A DNA stretch of 64,000 nucleotides, from contig NZ_JACHJB010000001.1 of NCBI RefSeq assembly GCF_014207745.1, positions 2,418,001 through 2,482,000 of the forward strand. Direction: 5' to 3'. Origin of the DNA: Nonomuraea muscovyensis. Its GTDB lineage: Bacteria; Actinomycetota; Actinomycetes; Streptosporangiales; Streptosporangiaceae. Within the stretch, counting starts at the first letter, position 1; every line of letters starts with the position of its first letter. Under the pieces are notes generated by a model. It searched no databases and was not told the origin of the DNA. It was given only the letters and a program-made list of their open reading frames with translations. Positions 1 through 8,457 of the stretch are shown piece by piece. The position numbers were made by a program, and so were the translations under genes.

Positions 1-1
1 G

Positions 2-343
2 AAGGAACTCGCCGCCGTCGCGCCCATCTCGGTCGACTGCGTGATCGACCTGGCGGAGCCGCTTCCTCCCGCGGTGGAGAGCGCGGCCTACTACATCGTC
101 AACGAGGCGCTGGCCAACGTGACCAAGCACGCCGAGGCGAGCAGGGCGTGGGTGCGCCTGGCGCGGACCGACGGCCACCTCGCGGTGGAGGTCGGTGACG
201 ACGGCCGCGGGGGCGCCGACCCGGCCCGCGGCTCCGGACTGGAGGGGCTGGCCCACCGCGCCGAGGCGAACGGCGGCTGGCTCGAACTGGACAGCCAGGA
301 AGGCGAGGGGACCGTGCTGCGGGTGATGCTGCCATGCGGGTAG
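2..343 (+). CDS. Sensor histidine kinase, C-terminal part (5' end outside window)
   Basis: The frame is open from base 2, so the gene begins before the window. About 113 residues remain. They match the C-terminal HATPase_c domain of NarL-type (HisKA_3) kinases: the N-box region AYYIVNEALANVTKHA, a G1 box VGDDGRGG and a G2-like GSGLEGLAHRAEANGG. The domain binds ATP and phosphorylates the partner regulator. The stop overlaps the start of the downstream response regulator by 10 bases, which indicates translational coupling in one two-component operon. The sensing domain is not in the window, so the signal is unknown. Confidence 0.9.
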   Translation, partial: KELAAVAPISVDCVIDLAEPLPPAVESAAYYIVNEALANVTKHAEASRAWVRLARTDGHLAVEVGDDGRGGADPARGSGLEGLAHRAEANGGWLELDSQEGEGTVLRVMLPCG

Positions 344-981
344 CGATTTGCGAGGACTCCACGCTGCTGCGTGAGGGACTGTCCCGCCTGCTCACCGAGG
401 CGGGGTTCGCGGTGGTGACGGCCGTGGACGACGCGGACAAGCTGCTGGCCCAGGTCCGCGACGACCCTCCCGACGTGGCCGTTCTGGACATCCGGCTGCC
501 GCCGACGCACACCGACGAGGGCCTGCGGGCGGCACTCGTCCTGCGCCGGCTGCATCCCGAGGTCGGGGTGCTCGTCCTGTCGCAGTACGCACGGGTCAGC
601 TACGCGGTCGAACTGCTCGACGGCGGCGGCGAGGGGGTCGGCTACCTGCTCAAGGACCGCGTCTCCGACCTGGCGGAGTTCGCCGCGGCGATCCGCCGGG
701 TGGGCTCGGGCGGGTCGGCGCTGGACCCGGTGGTGATCGAGCGGCTGGTGAGCCGGCACCGCCAGCCCGACGATCCGCTGAGCCTGCTCACCGAGCGGGA
801 GAGGGACGTGCTCGGGCTCATGGCGGAAGGCCGGACCAACAAGGCCATCTCGGAACGGCTCGCCATCGCGGAACGTACCGTCGAGAAGCACTGCACCGGC
901 ATCTTCGGCAAGCTCGGCCTGGAGGCGGGCCCGCACGACCACCGCCGGGTGCTGGCCGTGCTCCGCTATCTCAACGCGTAG
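334..981 (+). CDS. LuxR/NarL-family response regulator
   Basis: The 215-aa protein starts MRVAICEDSTLLREG, a receiver domain with acidic pocket E7-D8 and the phosphorylatable Asp in AVLDIRLPP near residue 52. The conserved Lys is in YLLKDRV. A C-terminal LuxR helix-turn-helix spans about 150-200 (LTERERDVLGLMAEGRTNKA, then a recognition helix in AERTVEKH). It is a DNA-binding transcription factor controlled by the kinase encoded just upstream. It may act on the membrane-protein operon that follows, since that operon starts about 120 bases downstream on the same strand, but this is inferred from position only. Confidence 0.93.
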   Translation: MRVAICEDSTLLREGLSRLLTEAGFAVVTAVDDADKLLAQVRDDPPDVAVLDIRLPPTHTDEGLRAALVLRRLHPEVGVLVLSQYARVSYAVELLDGGGEGVGYLLKDRVSDLAEFAAAIRRVGSGGSALDPVVIERLVSRHRQPDDPLSLLTERERDVLGLMAEGRTNKAISERLAIAERTVEKHCTGIFGKLGLEAGPHDHRRVLAVLRYLNA

Positions 982-996
982 GTCCCGGCGTACAGC

Positions 997-1026
997 CGCG
1001 CAGGTGCGGTTAACCGCACCTGCGCG
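997..1026. terminator. Perfect 30-bp palindrome after the two-component operon
   Basis: The two 15-base arms are fully complementary around a GGTTAACC centre, beginning 16 bases after the regulator's stop. As RNA it forms a very GC-rich hairpin and probably terminates the operon. No U-tract follows, which is common in actinomycetes. A perfect palindrome without a loop could also be an operator for the downstream operon. Confidence 0.55.
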
Positions 1027-1099
1027 GGTGCGGGCGCCCGGCTTCCGGCGGCCCTGACGTGGTGGGAGCATTCGACATGACGGGAAAGGAAGTGTTGAG

Positions 1100-2167
1100 A
1101 TGGCTCTGACCGGCGTGGGCGTGCAACGATTATTGGCCGACTCGGGCGAACCACGAGAGTGGGTGTCGCCCCGGACGGATCTGGTCACCGCGCTGCTGGG
1201 CGTCTGGTTCGGCATCGGGCTGATGATCGACGCGTGGGCGCACAGCAACCTGGCCGAGCTGGAGACGTTCTTCACGCCCTGGCACGCGGTGTTCTACTCG
1301 GGGTTCGCCGCGGTCGCCGGCTGGATCATCTGGCAGGCGTTGCGCAACGTCAGGCAGGGCCGGCAGGGGCTGGCGGCGGTGCCCATGGGCTATCTCGCCG
1401 GGCTGGTGGCGGTGCCGGGGTTCGCGGCCTTCGGCTTCGCCGACATGATGTGGCACACGTTCCTCGGCATCGAGCAGAGCGTCGACATCCTGTTCAGCCC
1501 GTCCCACCTCGGGCTCATCGCGACGATGATGCTCATCATCACCACGCCGCTCCGCTCCGCCTGGAGGGCCCCGGACCTCGGCGAACGCCCCTCCTTCGGC
1601 CGCCTGCTCCCCGCACTCGTCGGGCTCGCCTTCGCGGCCACGCTGGTGTCGCTGTTCGTCTCGTACGGCAACGCCATGCAGTGGAGTGCGAACGGCATCG
1701 TCGAGGTGTTCTCCTCCGTGGACGAGCAAGGGGCCGACCGCCTCGCCTCCTCGATGATCATCACGAACGTCGTCCTGCTGGCCCCCGTGCTGCTGCTGGT
1801 CCGCCGGTGGCACCTGCCCTTCGGCAGCGTGACCCTGATGTACGCGGTGGGGGTCCTGATGCCGGGAGCGCAGACGTCGTTCGAGAACCTGCCGATCCTG
1901 CTGAGCTTCGTCGCCGCCGGCGTGGCGAGTGACCTGCTGATCAGGTGGCTGCGCCCGTCGGCCGGGCGGCGGGCCGCCTTCTGGGCCTTCGCCGGGCTGT
2001 CCGCCTTCGTCACCTGGTCGCTGTACCTCGCGGTCGCCTCGGTGGCGGCCGGGCGCACCCCGGCCGTGCCCGAGCTGCTGACCGGCGCGCCGATCGTGGC
2101 CGGCCTCATCGGCCTGGTGCTCGGGGTGCTGTTCCTGCCCAACGCCTCGGACACCGGCCGGGCATGA
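1100..2167 (+). CDS. Polytopic membrane protein of unknown function
   Basis: The 355-aa product has about eight to ten hydrophobic segments (LVTALLGVWFGIGLMI, AVFYSGFAAVAGWIIW, LGLIATMMLIITTPL, LLPALVGLAFAATLVSLFV and others), so it is an integral membrane protein. Start ATG 1100 follows AAAGGAAGTG at reasonable spacing. Its stop overlaps the next gene's ATG (ATGA), and that gene in turn overlaps a third, so the three are one translationally coupled operon. The two partners are exported and carry His-rich or YtkA-like domains. A role in metal handling or oxidase biogenesis is conceivable but inferred from neighbours only. Confidence 0.85.
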   Translation: MALTGVGVQRLLADSGEPREWVSPRTDLVTALLGVWFGIGLMIDAWAHSNLAELETFFTPWHAVFYSGFAAVAGWIIWQALRNVRQGRQGLAAVPMGYLAGLVAVPGFAAFGFADMMWHTFLGIEQSVDILFSPSHLGLIATMMLIITTPLRSAWRAPDLGERPSFGRLLPALVGLAFAATLVSLFVSYGNAMQWSANGIVEVFSSVDEQGADRLASSMIITNVVLLAPVLLLVRRWHLPFGSVTLMYAVGVLMPGAQTSFENLPILLSFVAAGVASDLLIRWLRPSAGRRAAFWAFAGLSAFVTWSLYLAVASVAAGRTPAVPELLTGAPIVAGLIGLVLGVLFLPNASDTGRA

Positions 2168-3525
2168 TCCGCGTTCTCCGCCTGGCCGCGCTCCTGGCGC
2201 TGGCGGGCGCGGCTTCGGCCGCCCTGCTGGTGCTGGCGGGCGCGGCTCCGGCCGCCGCGCACAACCTGACGGCCGGGACGGACCTGCGGATCGCCCAGAC
2301 CATCGCGGGCACCGAGCTCACCGTGGTCATCAAGGGGACGGCGCGGGTGCCCGGGCCGTTGCAGATCGGCGTCATGGCCTTCCAGCCGGTCACCGATCTG
2401 CCGGTGAACCTGGAGGTCCGGTCGGTCACGGACGGCCGCACGGTGTCCGGTGTGGCGCGGGCGGCACGAGATCCGCAGTTCGTGCGGCTCCAGGTGGAGC
2501 AGACCGGCCCCCACGAGCTCAGGTTGAGCGCGGGGGGCGAGGTCGCCGTGGTGCCGTTCCGGGTCCTGGTGGAGCGCGGGTCCGGCTGGGACTTCCTGAT
2601 TTATGGGGGCTTCTTCGTCGCCGGGCTGCTGATGGTCGGCGGCCTGCTCACCGGGGCGCTGTCCCGGCGTACTCCCGCCATGCTGCTCGCCGGCGGCGCC
2701 GCAGCGGGGTTGACGATCGCCGCCATGGTCGTCGTCCTCGAACCGCAACTGCCCACCGGCCCTCCCGACGGCGCCCCGCCCGCGGCCGACCCGCAGGCGG
2801 GCGGGCGCCCGTTCGTCCAGGGCCTGCTGGAAACCGTGCCCGAACGCCCGCTCGCGGGAGAGGAGTTCACCTTGCGTGTCGCGCTGGTCGACGGGTCCAC
2901 CGGCCGGCCCGTGGACGATCTCACCGTCCACCACGAGGCGCTCGCCCACCTGGTCGTCACCAGCCAGGACGGCCGCTACTTCCGCCACCTGCATCCGCTG
3001 CGGACGGCACCCGGCCGGCTGGAGGTCCGGATGCGCGCCGACCGGCCGGGCCGCTACCTGGCCCACGCCGAGCTGGAACGGGAGGACTCCGGCGGCCAAC
3101 TCATCGCCGAAGGCTTCACCGTCGCCCGCCCGGCCGCGCCGGAAACCTCCGCCTCGCCCCCGCCGGAAACCCGCGTCCTGCCCGAGCCGGGAACCCCTGC
3201 CCCGGCCGAGTCCGTCGACCCGCCCGCCACGCCGTTCCTACGGCCCGCCGCGCCCCTCGCCGGCCGCCCGACGACGATCGAACTCGGCACCGCGGGGACC
3301 CCGCGCCCGTGGCTCGGCATGACCGGCCACCTGATCGTCCGCAGCCAGGACGGCGCCTTCCTCGGCCACGTCCACGAAATGGGATCGTCGGGTCCTCGCC
3401 TGCGCTTCACCTTCAGCTTCCCCAAGGCCGGCCGGTATCTCGCCTGGGCGCAGTACGCGACGGACGACCGGATCGTGACGATGCCGTTCACCGTCGACGT
3501 CACGGCGCCGGAGACCGTCCGATGA
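2164..3525 (+). CDS. Exported, membrane-anchored protein with two His-containing beta domains
   Basis: The ATG at 2164 overlaps the previous stop (ATGA), giving 453 aa. A signal peptide covers about residues 1-37 and ends ...APAAAHN. A beta-rich region follows, then two transmembrane segments near 145-200 (FFVAGLLMVGGLLTGAL and MLLAGGAAAGLTIAAMVVVL). Two related domains come next, each containing an H-x-H motif: DGRYFRHLHPL in the first and DGAFLGHVHEM in the second, both followed by a GRYLA(H/W)A strand. They are separated by a Pro/Glu-rich linker. The repeated HLH/HVH motifs suggest metal binding outside the cell (inference). The gene overlaps the YtkA-like gene by ATGA. Confidence 0.82.
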   Translation: MIRVLRLAALLALAGAASAALLVLAGAAPAAAHNLTAGTDLRIAQTIAGTELTVVIKGTARVPGPLQIGVMAFQPVTDLPVNLEVRSVTDGRTVSGVARAARDPQFVRLQVEQTGPHELRLSAGGEVAVVPFRVLVERGSGWDFLIYGGFFVAGLLMVGGLLTGALSRRTPAMLLAGGAAAGLTIAAMVVVLEPQLPTGPPDGAPPAADPQAGGRPFVQGLLETVPERPLAGEEFTLRVALVDGSTGRPVDDLTVHHEALAHLVVTSQDGRYFRHLHPLRTAPGRLEVRMRADRPGRYLAHAELEREDSGGQLIAEGFTVARPAAPETSASPPPETRVLPEPGTPAPAESVDPPATPFLRPAAPLAGRPTTIELGTAGTPRPWLGMTGHLIVRSQDGAFLGHVHEMGSSGPRLRFTFSFPKAGRYLAWAQYATDDRIVTMPFTVDVTAPETVR

Positions 3526-3893
3526 AGCGGATCCTGGCCCTCTGCGCCGTGGCGGCGGCAGCGGTGACGCTCTTCGTCCTGGGTCGCACCGCGGCCTCCG
3601 AGCCGATCACCATCCGCTCGACGGGCGCCCACTACGCCGTCACGGTGTTGATCGACGGCCGCACGGCGGAGGTGCGCCTGGACAGGGGTGACGCGGACAC
3701 CGTCACGCTCTCGGCGGTGATGCCCCACATGGGGCACGCCATGCCCGAGGTCACCACCCGCGAACGGGAACCCGGCCGCTTCCAGGCGGAGGGCGAGGTC
3801 TTCACCATGGCGGGAGCCTGGGAGCTCTCCGTCCGCCTGGCCGGCGCCGCCGCCGAAGAGGTCCTCACCGTCAAAGCCCTCGTCACCGACTAG
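3522..3893 (+). CDS. YtkA/FixH-like exported protein
   Basis: The start ATG at 3522 sits in an ATGA overlap with the upstream stop, giving 123 aa. An N-terminal hydrophobic segment (LALCAVAAAAVTLFVLG) acts as signal or anchor. It is followed by an Ig-like beta domain with the motif VMPHMGHAMPEV, typical of YtkA-like/FixH proteins, in which Met and His residues are candidate copper ligands. It is the last gene of the three-gene operon. FixH-type proteins take part in copper and cytochrome oxidase assembly, and this supports a metal-related role for the operon without proving it. Confidence 0.82.
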   Translation: MKRILALCAVAAAAVTLFVLGRTAASEPITIRSTGAHYAVTVLIDGRTAEVRLDRGDADTVTLSAVMPHMGHAMPEVTTREREPGRFQAEGEVFTMAGAWELSVRLAGAAAEEVLTVKALVTD

Positions 3894-4245
3894 CTAGAGA
3901 CCCTGATCGCTGGGGTGACGGGTCAGAACAGTCGCTGATGGGCGACGCCCTTGACCGGTGGGGGGACACGATCGGCGTGTGACCTTTGCAGCCCCGGTGC
4001 GCTTCTTGGGCCACCTCGGGGTCTGGCCGGCTTCGTCTTCGGAGCACAGCCACGCCCCGTGCTGCGCTGCCGGCCTTTTATGATCTCCCCCGCTCGTCCT
4101 TCCAGGCGGCGATGGCGCGCTCATCGCATTCGGCGGCCCACCGGGATGGCACCTGCCGGCTCACGCATAACCCTCATCTGCGAGGCTCTCTTGCAGGACG
4201 AATCCGTGACCTCACCGCTACCATAGACCACGTGGAAAGGTTCTG
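3894..4245. other. 352-bp gap before the ATPase operon
   Basis: No convincing gene on either strand. Base composition drops towards the right as the AT-richer ATPase operon is approached. A purine-rich GGAAAGG ribosome site lies just before 4246. TACCAT at about 4219 is a possible -10, but no good -35 was found. This may be the left junction of an acquired segment. Confidence 0.4.
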
Positions 4246-5655
4246 ATGCTTACAAGACTGGAAGTTGACGGGTTCAAGAACCTCCTTGACTTTGAGGTAG
4301 ACCTTGGTCCTTTCACCTGCATTGCAGGCGTCAACGGCACGGGGAAGTCGAACGTTTTCGACGTCATTCAGTTTCTCAGCCTCCTGACAGATAAATCTTT
4401 GATCGAGGCCGCTCAAGAGGTTCGGGGCGTACACGGTGAACGCTTGGGCGACCCGCGAGATCTATTTTGGAACGGATATTCTCGAGCCGACCACAAGATG
4501 CGGTTCGCGGCGGAAATGATCGTTCCCGGCCAGGTTGAGGACGACTTCGGCCGCCCCGCCAAGCCTTCCATCACCTTTCTCCGCTACGAGTTGGAGCTCG
4601 GCTACGTCCCACCGGCAGGCATCGAGAAAATTGGGCGTCTCAGTTTGCTCGCCGAGAGCCTCAGACACATCAAACTAGGCGATGCATCGGATAAACTGCG
4701 CTTTCCGCACAATGCAGGCTCTTTCCGCAAGGCGGTTCTGCACGGGCGACGAGCCGGCACCGCATTCATCTCGACCACAATAGATGCCGACGGCCAGCCC
4801 ATCATCAGCATTCATCAGGACGGCGGGAGCCGAGGCCAACCGAAGCCCGCCGCTGCGTCAAGGGCTCCTGCGACGGTCGTAAGCACCGTAACGAGCAGCG
4901 ATGACCCCACAGTCCTCGCTGCGCGCCGAGAGATGCAGTCATGGCGGCGGTTGGCTCTTGAGCCCTCCGCATTGCGAACGGCGGACCGTTACGTCGACCC
5001 ACGTCAGATGGATCCCACGGGCCGTCACCTCGCGGCGACTCTCTTCCGTATTGCTTATGCAGACGGAGATCCTGAGCGAGTTTATGCAAGAGTCGCCAGC
5101 CGCCTGGCCGAGTTGTCCGGTGTAGGCGTCAGAGAGCTACGGGTCGAGCAAGACGACATTCGGGAGCTGTTCACGGTACAACTCGTCGAATCCGGAGGAC
5201 TCACCCTGCCCGCACGAAGCCTGTCCGAAGGGACCCTTCGCTTTCTTGCCCTATGTGTTCTTCTGGAAGACCCTACAGTTGAGGGCCTCCTATGTATGGA
5301 AGAGCCCGAAAATGGCATACATCCAGCCAATCTCAATGCAATGGTAGATTTGGTACGAGACCTAGCCGTGGACCCCCAGGAAGCGCCCGGAGCAGACAAT
5401 CCGTTCCGACAGGTGATCGTTAATACGCACTCACCGGCAGTCGTTCAACTTGTGGCCCCCCAAGACCTCCTCTTCGCGGAGGCCGAAATTCGGCGTGCCC
5501 CGGACGGAACGATGACGCGGGCGCTTAGCCTACGCCCCCTGGTTGACACCTGGCGCGACATCGAAGGCTCCAGGACCATGGCCGTGACCAAGGCCGACAT
5601 CCTGCCTTACCTGACCACTCCACCAGGCGCTCAGCTCACCTTGGAGATCGCGTGA
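4246..5655 (+). CDS. ABC/SMC-type AAA ATPase (OLD/PARIS AriA-like)
   Basis: The 469-aa protein starts MLTRLEVDGFKNLLDF, the usual first strand of RecF/OLD-type ATPases. Walker A is GVNGTGKS (about 28-35), the signature region is LSEGTLRFLAL (about 326), Walker B is CMEEPENGIHP (about 350) and the H-loop is NTHSPAVV (about 393). There is no fused TOPRIM domain. The nuclease-like part is instead encoded by the next gene, which overlaps by GTGA. Sampled sequence is near 50% GC against about 70% around it (for example 4261-4320), a sign of transfer. The arrangement of an ATPase plus a separate TOPRIM-like effector recalls split OLD and PARIS defence systems. Confidence 0.88.
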   Translation: MLTRLEVDGFKNLLDFEVDLGPFTCIAGVNGTGKSNVFDVIQFLSLLTDKSLIEAAQEVRGVHGERLGDPRDLFWNGYSRADHKMRFAAEMIVPGQVEDDFGRPAKPSITFLRYELELGYVPPAGIEKIGRLSLLAESLRHIKLGDASDKLRFPHNAGSFRKAVLHGRRAGTAFISTTIDADGQPIISIHQDGGSRGQPKPAAASRAPATVVSTVTSSDDPTVLAARREMQSWRRLALEPSALRTADRYVDPRQMDPTGRHLAATLFRIAYADGDPERVYARVASRLAELSGVGVRELRVEQDDIRELFTVQLVESGGLTLPARSLSEGTLRFLALCVLLEDPTVEGLLCMEEPENGIHPANLNAMVDLVRDLAVDPQEAPGADNPFRQVIVNTHSPAVVQLVAPQDLLFAEAEIRRAPDGTMTRALSLRPLVDTWRDIEGSRTMAVTKADILPYLTTPPGAQLTLEIA

Positions 5656-6347
5656 GTTTGCGCATTCTGTTCTTGGGCGAGGGAACCAGTGACAGCGGGA
5701 TCACCACCCATATCCGACGGATTGCAATTGATCACGGATTTCAGGTGGTCATCACAGATCCCCTGGTCGAGAGACTGCCGGCCTCACGCCGAAGGACAGT
5801 CAGGTCAAAACTGGAAGTGATAACAGAAATCGGAGGAGCATACGAACTGATCGTGATCCATCGGGATGCAGACAGGGACGGCAGAGAGCCTCGTTTGCGC
5901 GAAATCGAACTGGCCGTCAACTCAGTAATGCCCGACACTCCCTTTGTTGGTGTCATCCCGATTCGCATGACCGAGGCATGGCTAATGCTGGACGAACGCG
6001 ATCTGCGAATCGTCGCCGGCAATCCGAACGGTCGCATGAGCATCGACCTGCCGCGACCGAAATTCGTCGAAACAATCCCGGACCCGAAGGCAGTACTGGC
6101 CGAAAAACTTGCCCTTGCCTCAGGCCTGTCCGGAAGGAAGCTGATCAAATTCAAGCAACGATTCCCTGAGCATCGCCGCCAACTGCTTGACCGCATAGAC
6201 CCCACAGGGCCCATCTGCGACGTTTCCTCTTGGAACAGTTTCAACGAAGACCTCCTGTCAGGATTACAACGCGCGGCCAGAGAGCTGCAGCTTGGCCTGA
6301 GGACGCCCCACGCGCGCGTCAGGCCGCCGCAGATGGGCTGCCCTTGA
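5652..6347 (+). CDS. DUF4276 / TOPRIM-like protein, partner of the ATPase
   Basis: The 231-aa product starts at GTG 5652 inside a GTGA overlap with the ATPase stop. A first strand ILFLGEGTSD carries a conserved acidic residue (E10). VIHRDADRDG gives the D72-x-D74-x-D76 motif, and RMTEAWLMLD (E108, W110) is typical of DUF4276. This layout resembles a TOPRIM metal-binding site, so a nuclease or nickase effector is likely by inference. It forms a strict two-gene operon with the ATPase. DUF4276 is not the DUF4435 of PARIS AriB, so this would be a related but distinct pair. Confidence 0.75.
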   Translation: MSLRILFLGEGTSDSGITTHIRRIAIDHGFQVVITDPLVERLPASRRRTVRSKLEVITEIGGAYELIVIHRDADRDGREPRLREIELAVNSVMPDTPFVGVIPIRMTEAWLMLDERDLRIVAGNPNGRMSIDLPRPKFVETIPDPKAVLAEKLALASGLSGRKLIKFKQRFPEHRRQLLDRIDPTGPICDVSSWNSFNEDLLSGLQRAARELQLGLRTPHARVRPPQMGCP

Positions 6348-6581
6348 CGACGGGGCGAAGCGGTTTCCGATGCTGGTCGGATGCCGGTCACTGGTCATGA
6401 CGGAAGCGCTGGCCGTTTCCGTACTCGTCCGGTGCTGGCAGGGCACGCGCGTGCTGAACCGTACTCGGTCGTCTCCCTCGCGATCTTCGAGCGCGCGACG
6501 GACGTGAGCACGGTCGTGCGTCTGCCTGCCTGATGCACGACCGTAAAAAGCCCACCTTCAAGGAGTACAGGTCCGAGGTGC

Positions 6582-7739
6582 TCAGCCCGTCGGCTGAGCG
6601 GGCTCGTCAGCCGATCCGGCCTGCCCGCCGCAGAACACCATGGTGACGAGCTTCTGCTGCGCCTTCTGGAACGCCTCGGCCGTGGCGGCGAAGTCGAGCT
6701 CGGCGTCCCCGGTGGTCAGCGAGGCGGTCAGGGTCGCACTGCCGTCGGGCGTGGTGTACATGAGCGCCCCCCAGCCGAAGAAGCCGCCGTTGTGGGTGAT
6801 GACGGTGCCGCCGCAGTCCGTCTCCTGCACGAACACCCCCAGGCCATAACCGATCTTGGGGTACGGCTTGCACATCTCTGCAAGCAGCGGGGCCGGGATG
6901 AGCTTGCCGCCCGCCAGCGCGGCGATGAACGTGTGGAGATCCTCGGTGGTCGAGATCATGTCACCGGCGGCGGAGATCCAGGAGGGGCTCATGCGGGTGA
7001 CGTCGACCACCTTCCACTGGCCGGCGTCCTCGTACCGGTAGTAGCCGTGGGCGTGCGGCTCGGGGATCTCCGGCGAGGCGCCGGGCACCACGGTGCCCGA
7101 CAGCCCGAGCGGACCCAGGATCCGCCGCTGCATCTCCTCGGCGAGCGAGCGGCCGGTGACCTTCTCGATCAGCAGCTTGGCCAGCACGTAGTTGGTGTTG
7201 GAGTAGCTCCAGTCGGTTCCCGGCGCGAACCGCACCGGCTTGGACAACGCCAGCCGTACCAGCTCCTCCGGCTGGTAGGTGTGGGACAGGCCGTCCACGT
7301 ACTCCTGGCCCTGCCAGGGAATCCCCGGCACGACCGTCCCGTCGGGGTAGTACTCGCCGGTGAAGTTGAACAACCCGCTCGTGTGCTGCAGCAGCATCCG
7401 CACCGTGATCTCGCGGTCCAGGTCGAACTCGGGCAGGTAGTCATCCGCCGGAGCGTCCAGCCCGACCTTGCCCTCGGCCACCAGTTGCAGGACCAGGGTC
7501 GCGACGAACGTCTTGGTGTTGCTGCCGATCCGGAAGTGGCCGTTCGTCGCCGGCTTGGCGATCTCGCCCAGCTTGCGCACCCCGGCGCTGCCGACCCACT
7601 CGCCCCACTCATCGTGCACGCGCAGCTGCACCCCGGCGAAACCGGAATCGACGATCTCCTGGATGGCCTGCTGCAGTTCCGGGCGATCCTGCCCGGTCCG
7701 CGGGGTGAGCTTGTCCTGGTCGGTAGGGGTGATGGACAT
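6582..7739 (-). CDS. Serine hydrolase, beta-lactamase / D-Ala-D-Ala carboxypeptidase family
   Basis: The 385-aa product has the class C/EstB-type catalytic motifs: SNTK (Ser nucleophile and Lys) near residue 73, YSNTNY near 169, and HNGG near 318. No signal peptide is visible. The protein begins MSITPTDQDKLTPRTGQ, a polar leader almost identical to the start of the neighbouring 134-aa protein, so it is probably cytoplasmic or exported unconventionally. The ribosome site AGGAG lies upstream of ATG 7739 and is part of the same duplicated segment. The substrate could be a peptide, ester or beta-lactam. A Cys (MVFCGG) near the end is unusual for the family. Confidence 0.88.
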   Translation of the reverse strand: MSITPTDQDKLTPRTGQDRPELQQAIQEIVDSGFAGVQLRVHDEWGEWVGSAGVRKLGEIAKPATNGHFRIGSNTKTFVATLVLQLVAEGKVGLDAPADDYLPEFDLDREITVRMLLQHTSGLFNFTGEYYPDGTVVPGIPWQGQEYVDGLSHTYQPEELVRLALSKPVRFAPGTDWSYSNTNYVLAKLLIEKVTGRSLAEEMQRRILGPLGLSGTVVPGASPEIPEPHAHGYYRYEDAGQWKVVDVTRMSPSWISAAGDMISTTEDLHTFIAALAGGKLIPAPLLAEMCKPYPKIGYGLGVFVQETDCGGTVITHNGGFFGWGALMYTTPDGSATLTASLTTGDAELDFAATAEAFQKAQQKLVTMVFCGGQAGSADEPAQPTG

Positions 7740-7755
7740 GGTGCTGCTCCTTTGA
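7694..7755 (-). repeat. Leader/N-terminus duplication, copy 1
   Basis: About 62 bp covering the ribosome site, start codon and first codons of the serine hydrolase. It is nearly identical to 8181-8244, which occupies the same place in the next gene. Both copies contain CTCCTTTGA upstream and encode MSIT-TDQDKLT. Confidence 0.8.
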
Positions 7756-7821
7756 GTTCGTTACGAAGTTCGCGTGAGAGGAGCCCGTGACAGGGCTGTG
7801 GCTGCGCAGGTCGACATCCCG

Positions 7822-8226
7822 TCAGGCGGCGTCAAGGGCTCCGGTGATCTTGCGAGCCATCTCCGCCATGGTGGGGCTGGGCTCGCCCTGGTGGGTCCGA
7901 GCGGCTGCTTCGATGGCGACGATGACGGTGCTGCGGAAGTTGTCGGCCTCTGCCGGATCCTGTTCCTTCAGCAGGCTCATGGCGGCCGTCAGGGCCGGCA
8001 GCACCTGGTCGGCGAGTTCGGCTACGGTCTTGCCGTACTTCACACCCTTGGGCGCCTTGTTGAGCACGTGCCCGACCGGACCGGTCGCGGAGGTCAGGGC
8101 CATGGAGCCGTGGGTGGCGACCTTGTGGGCCGAGCCTGCGGCACCGGCGGCGGACATCAGTGAGACGGCGCCCCACGCGGCGGTCCGCAGGGTGAGCTTG
8201 TCCTGGTCGGTAAAGGTGATGGACAT
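7822..8226 (-). CDS. Small helical protein of unknown function
   Basis: The 134-aa product starts at ATG 8226 after AAAGGAG. It begins MSITFTDQDKLTLRTAAWGA, sharing its first 13-15 residues and leader with the serine hydrolase downstream on the same strand. The rest is alanine-rich and probably all-helical (VAELADQVLPALTAAMSLL, STVIVAIEAAARTH). No catalytic motif is recognised. It lies 82 bases upstream of the hydrolase start, so the two may be co-transcribed, with the shared N-terminus possibly acting as a common targeting or interaction tag (inference). Confidence 0.7.
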   Translation of the reverse strand: MSITFTDQDKLTLRTAAWGAVSLMSAAGAAGSAHKVATHGSMALTSATGPVGHVLNKAPKGVKYGKTVAELADQVLPALTAAMSLLKEQDPAEADNFRSTVIVAIEAAARTHQGEPSPTMAEMARKITGALDAA

Positions 8227-8244
8227 GGTGGTGTGCTCCTTTGA
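8181..8244 (-). repeat. Leader/N-terminus duplication, copy 2
   Basis: Second copy of the segment at 7694-7755. It differs by a few substitutions and a 2-bp length difference between the start codon and the AGGAG. Confidence 0.8.
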
Positions 8245-8457
8245 ATCTGTGACCGAGTTCGATCGAACGGACGACTGGTGGAATGCGGTCCCGTTGGTGC
8301 CCGGGGTATCCGGACTGCTCAGGTCGGGGCGCCCGAGGAGATCGCCCAGCCTTGGGGCCGCATTCGCTGAACCGTTCATGGCATCCACCGTCTCCGACCG
8401 CTCTGATATCGGGCCGTCACCGTCCTGACGCGGCCGCTGACACGACACCGCGTGGTC

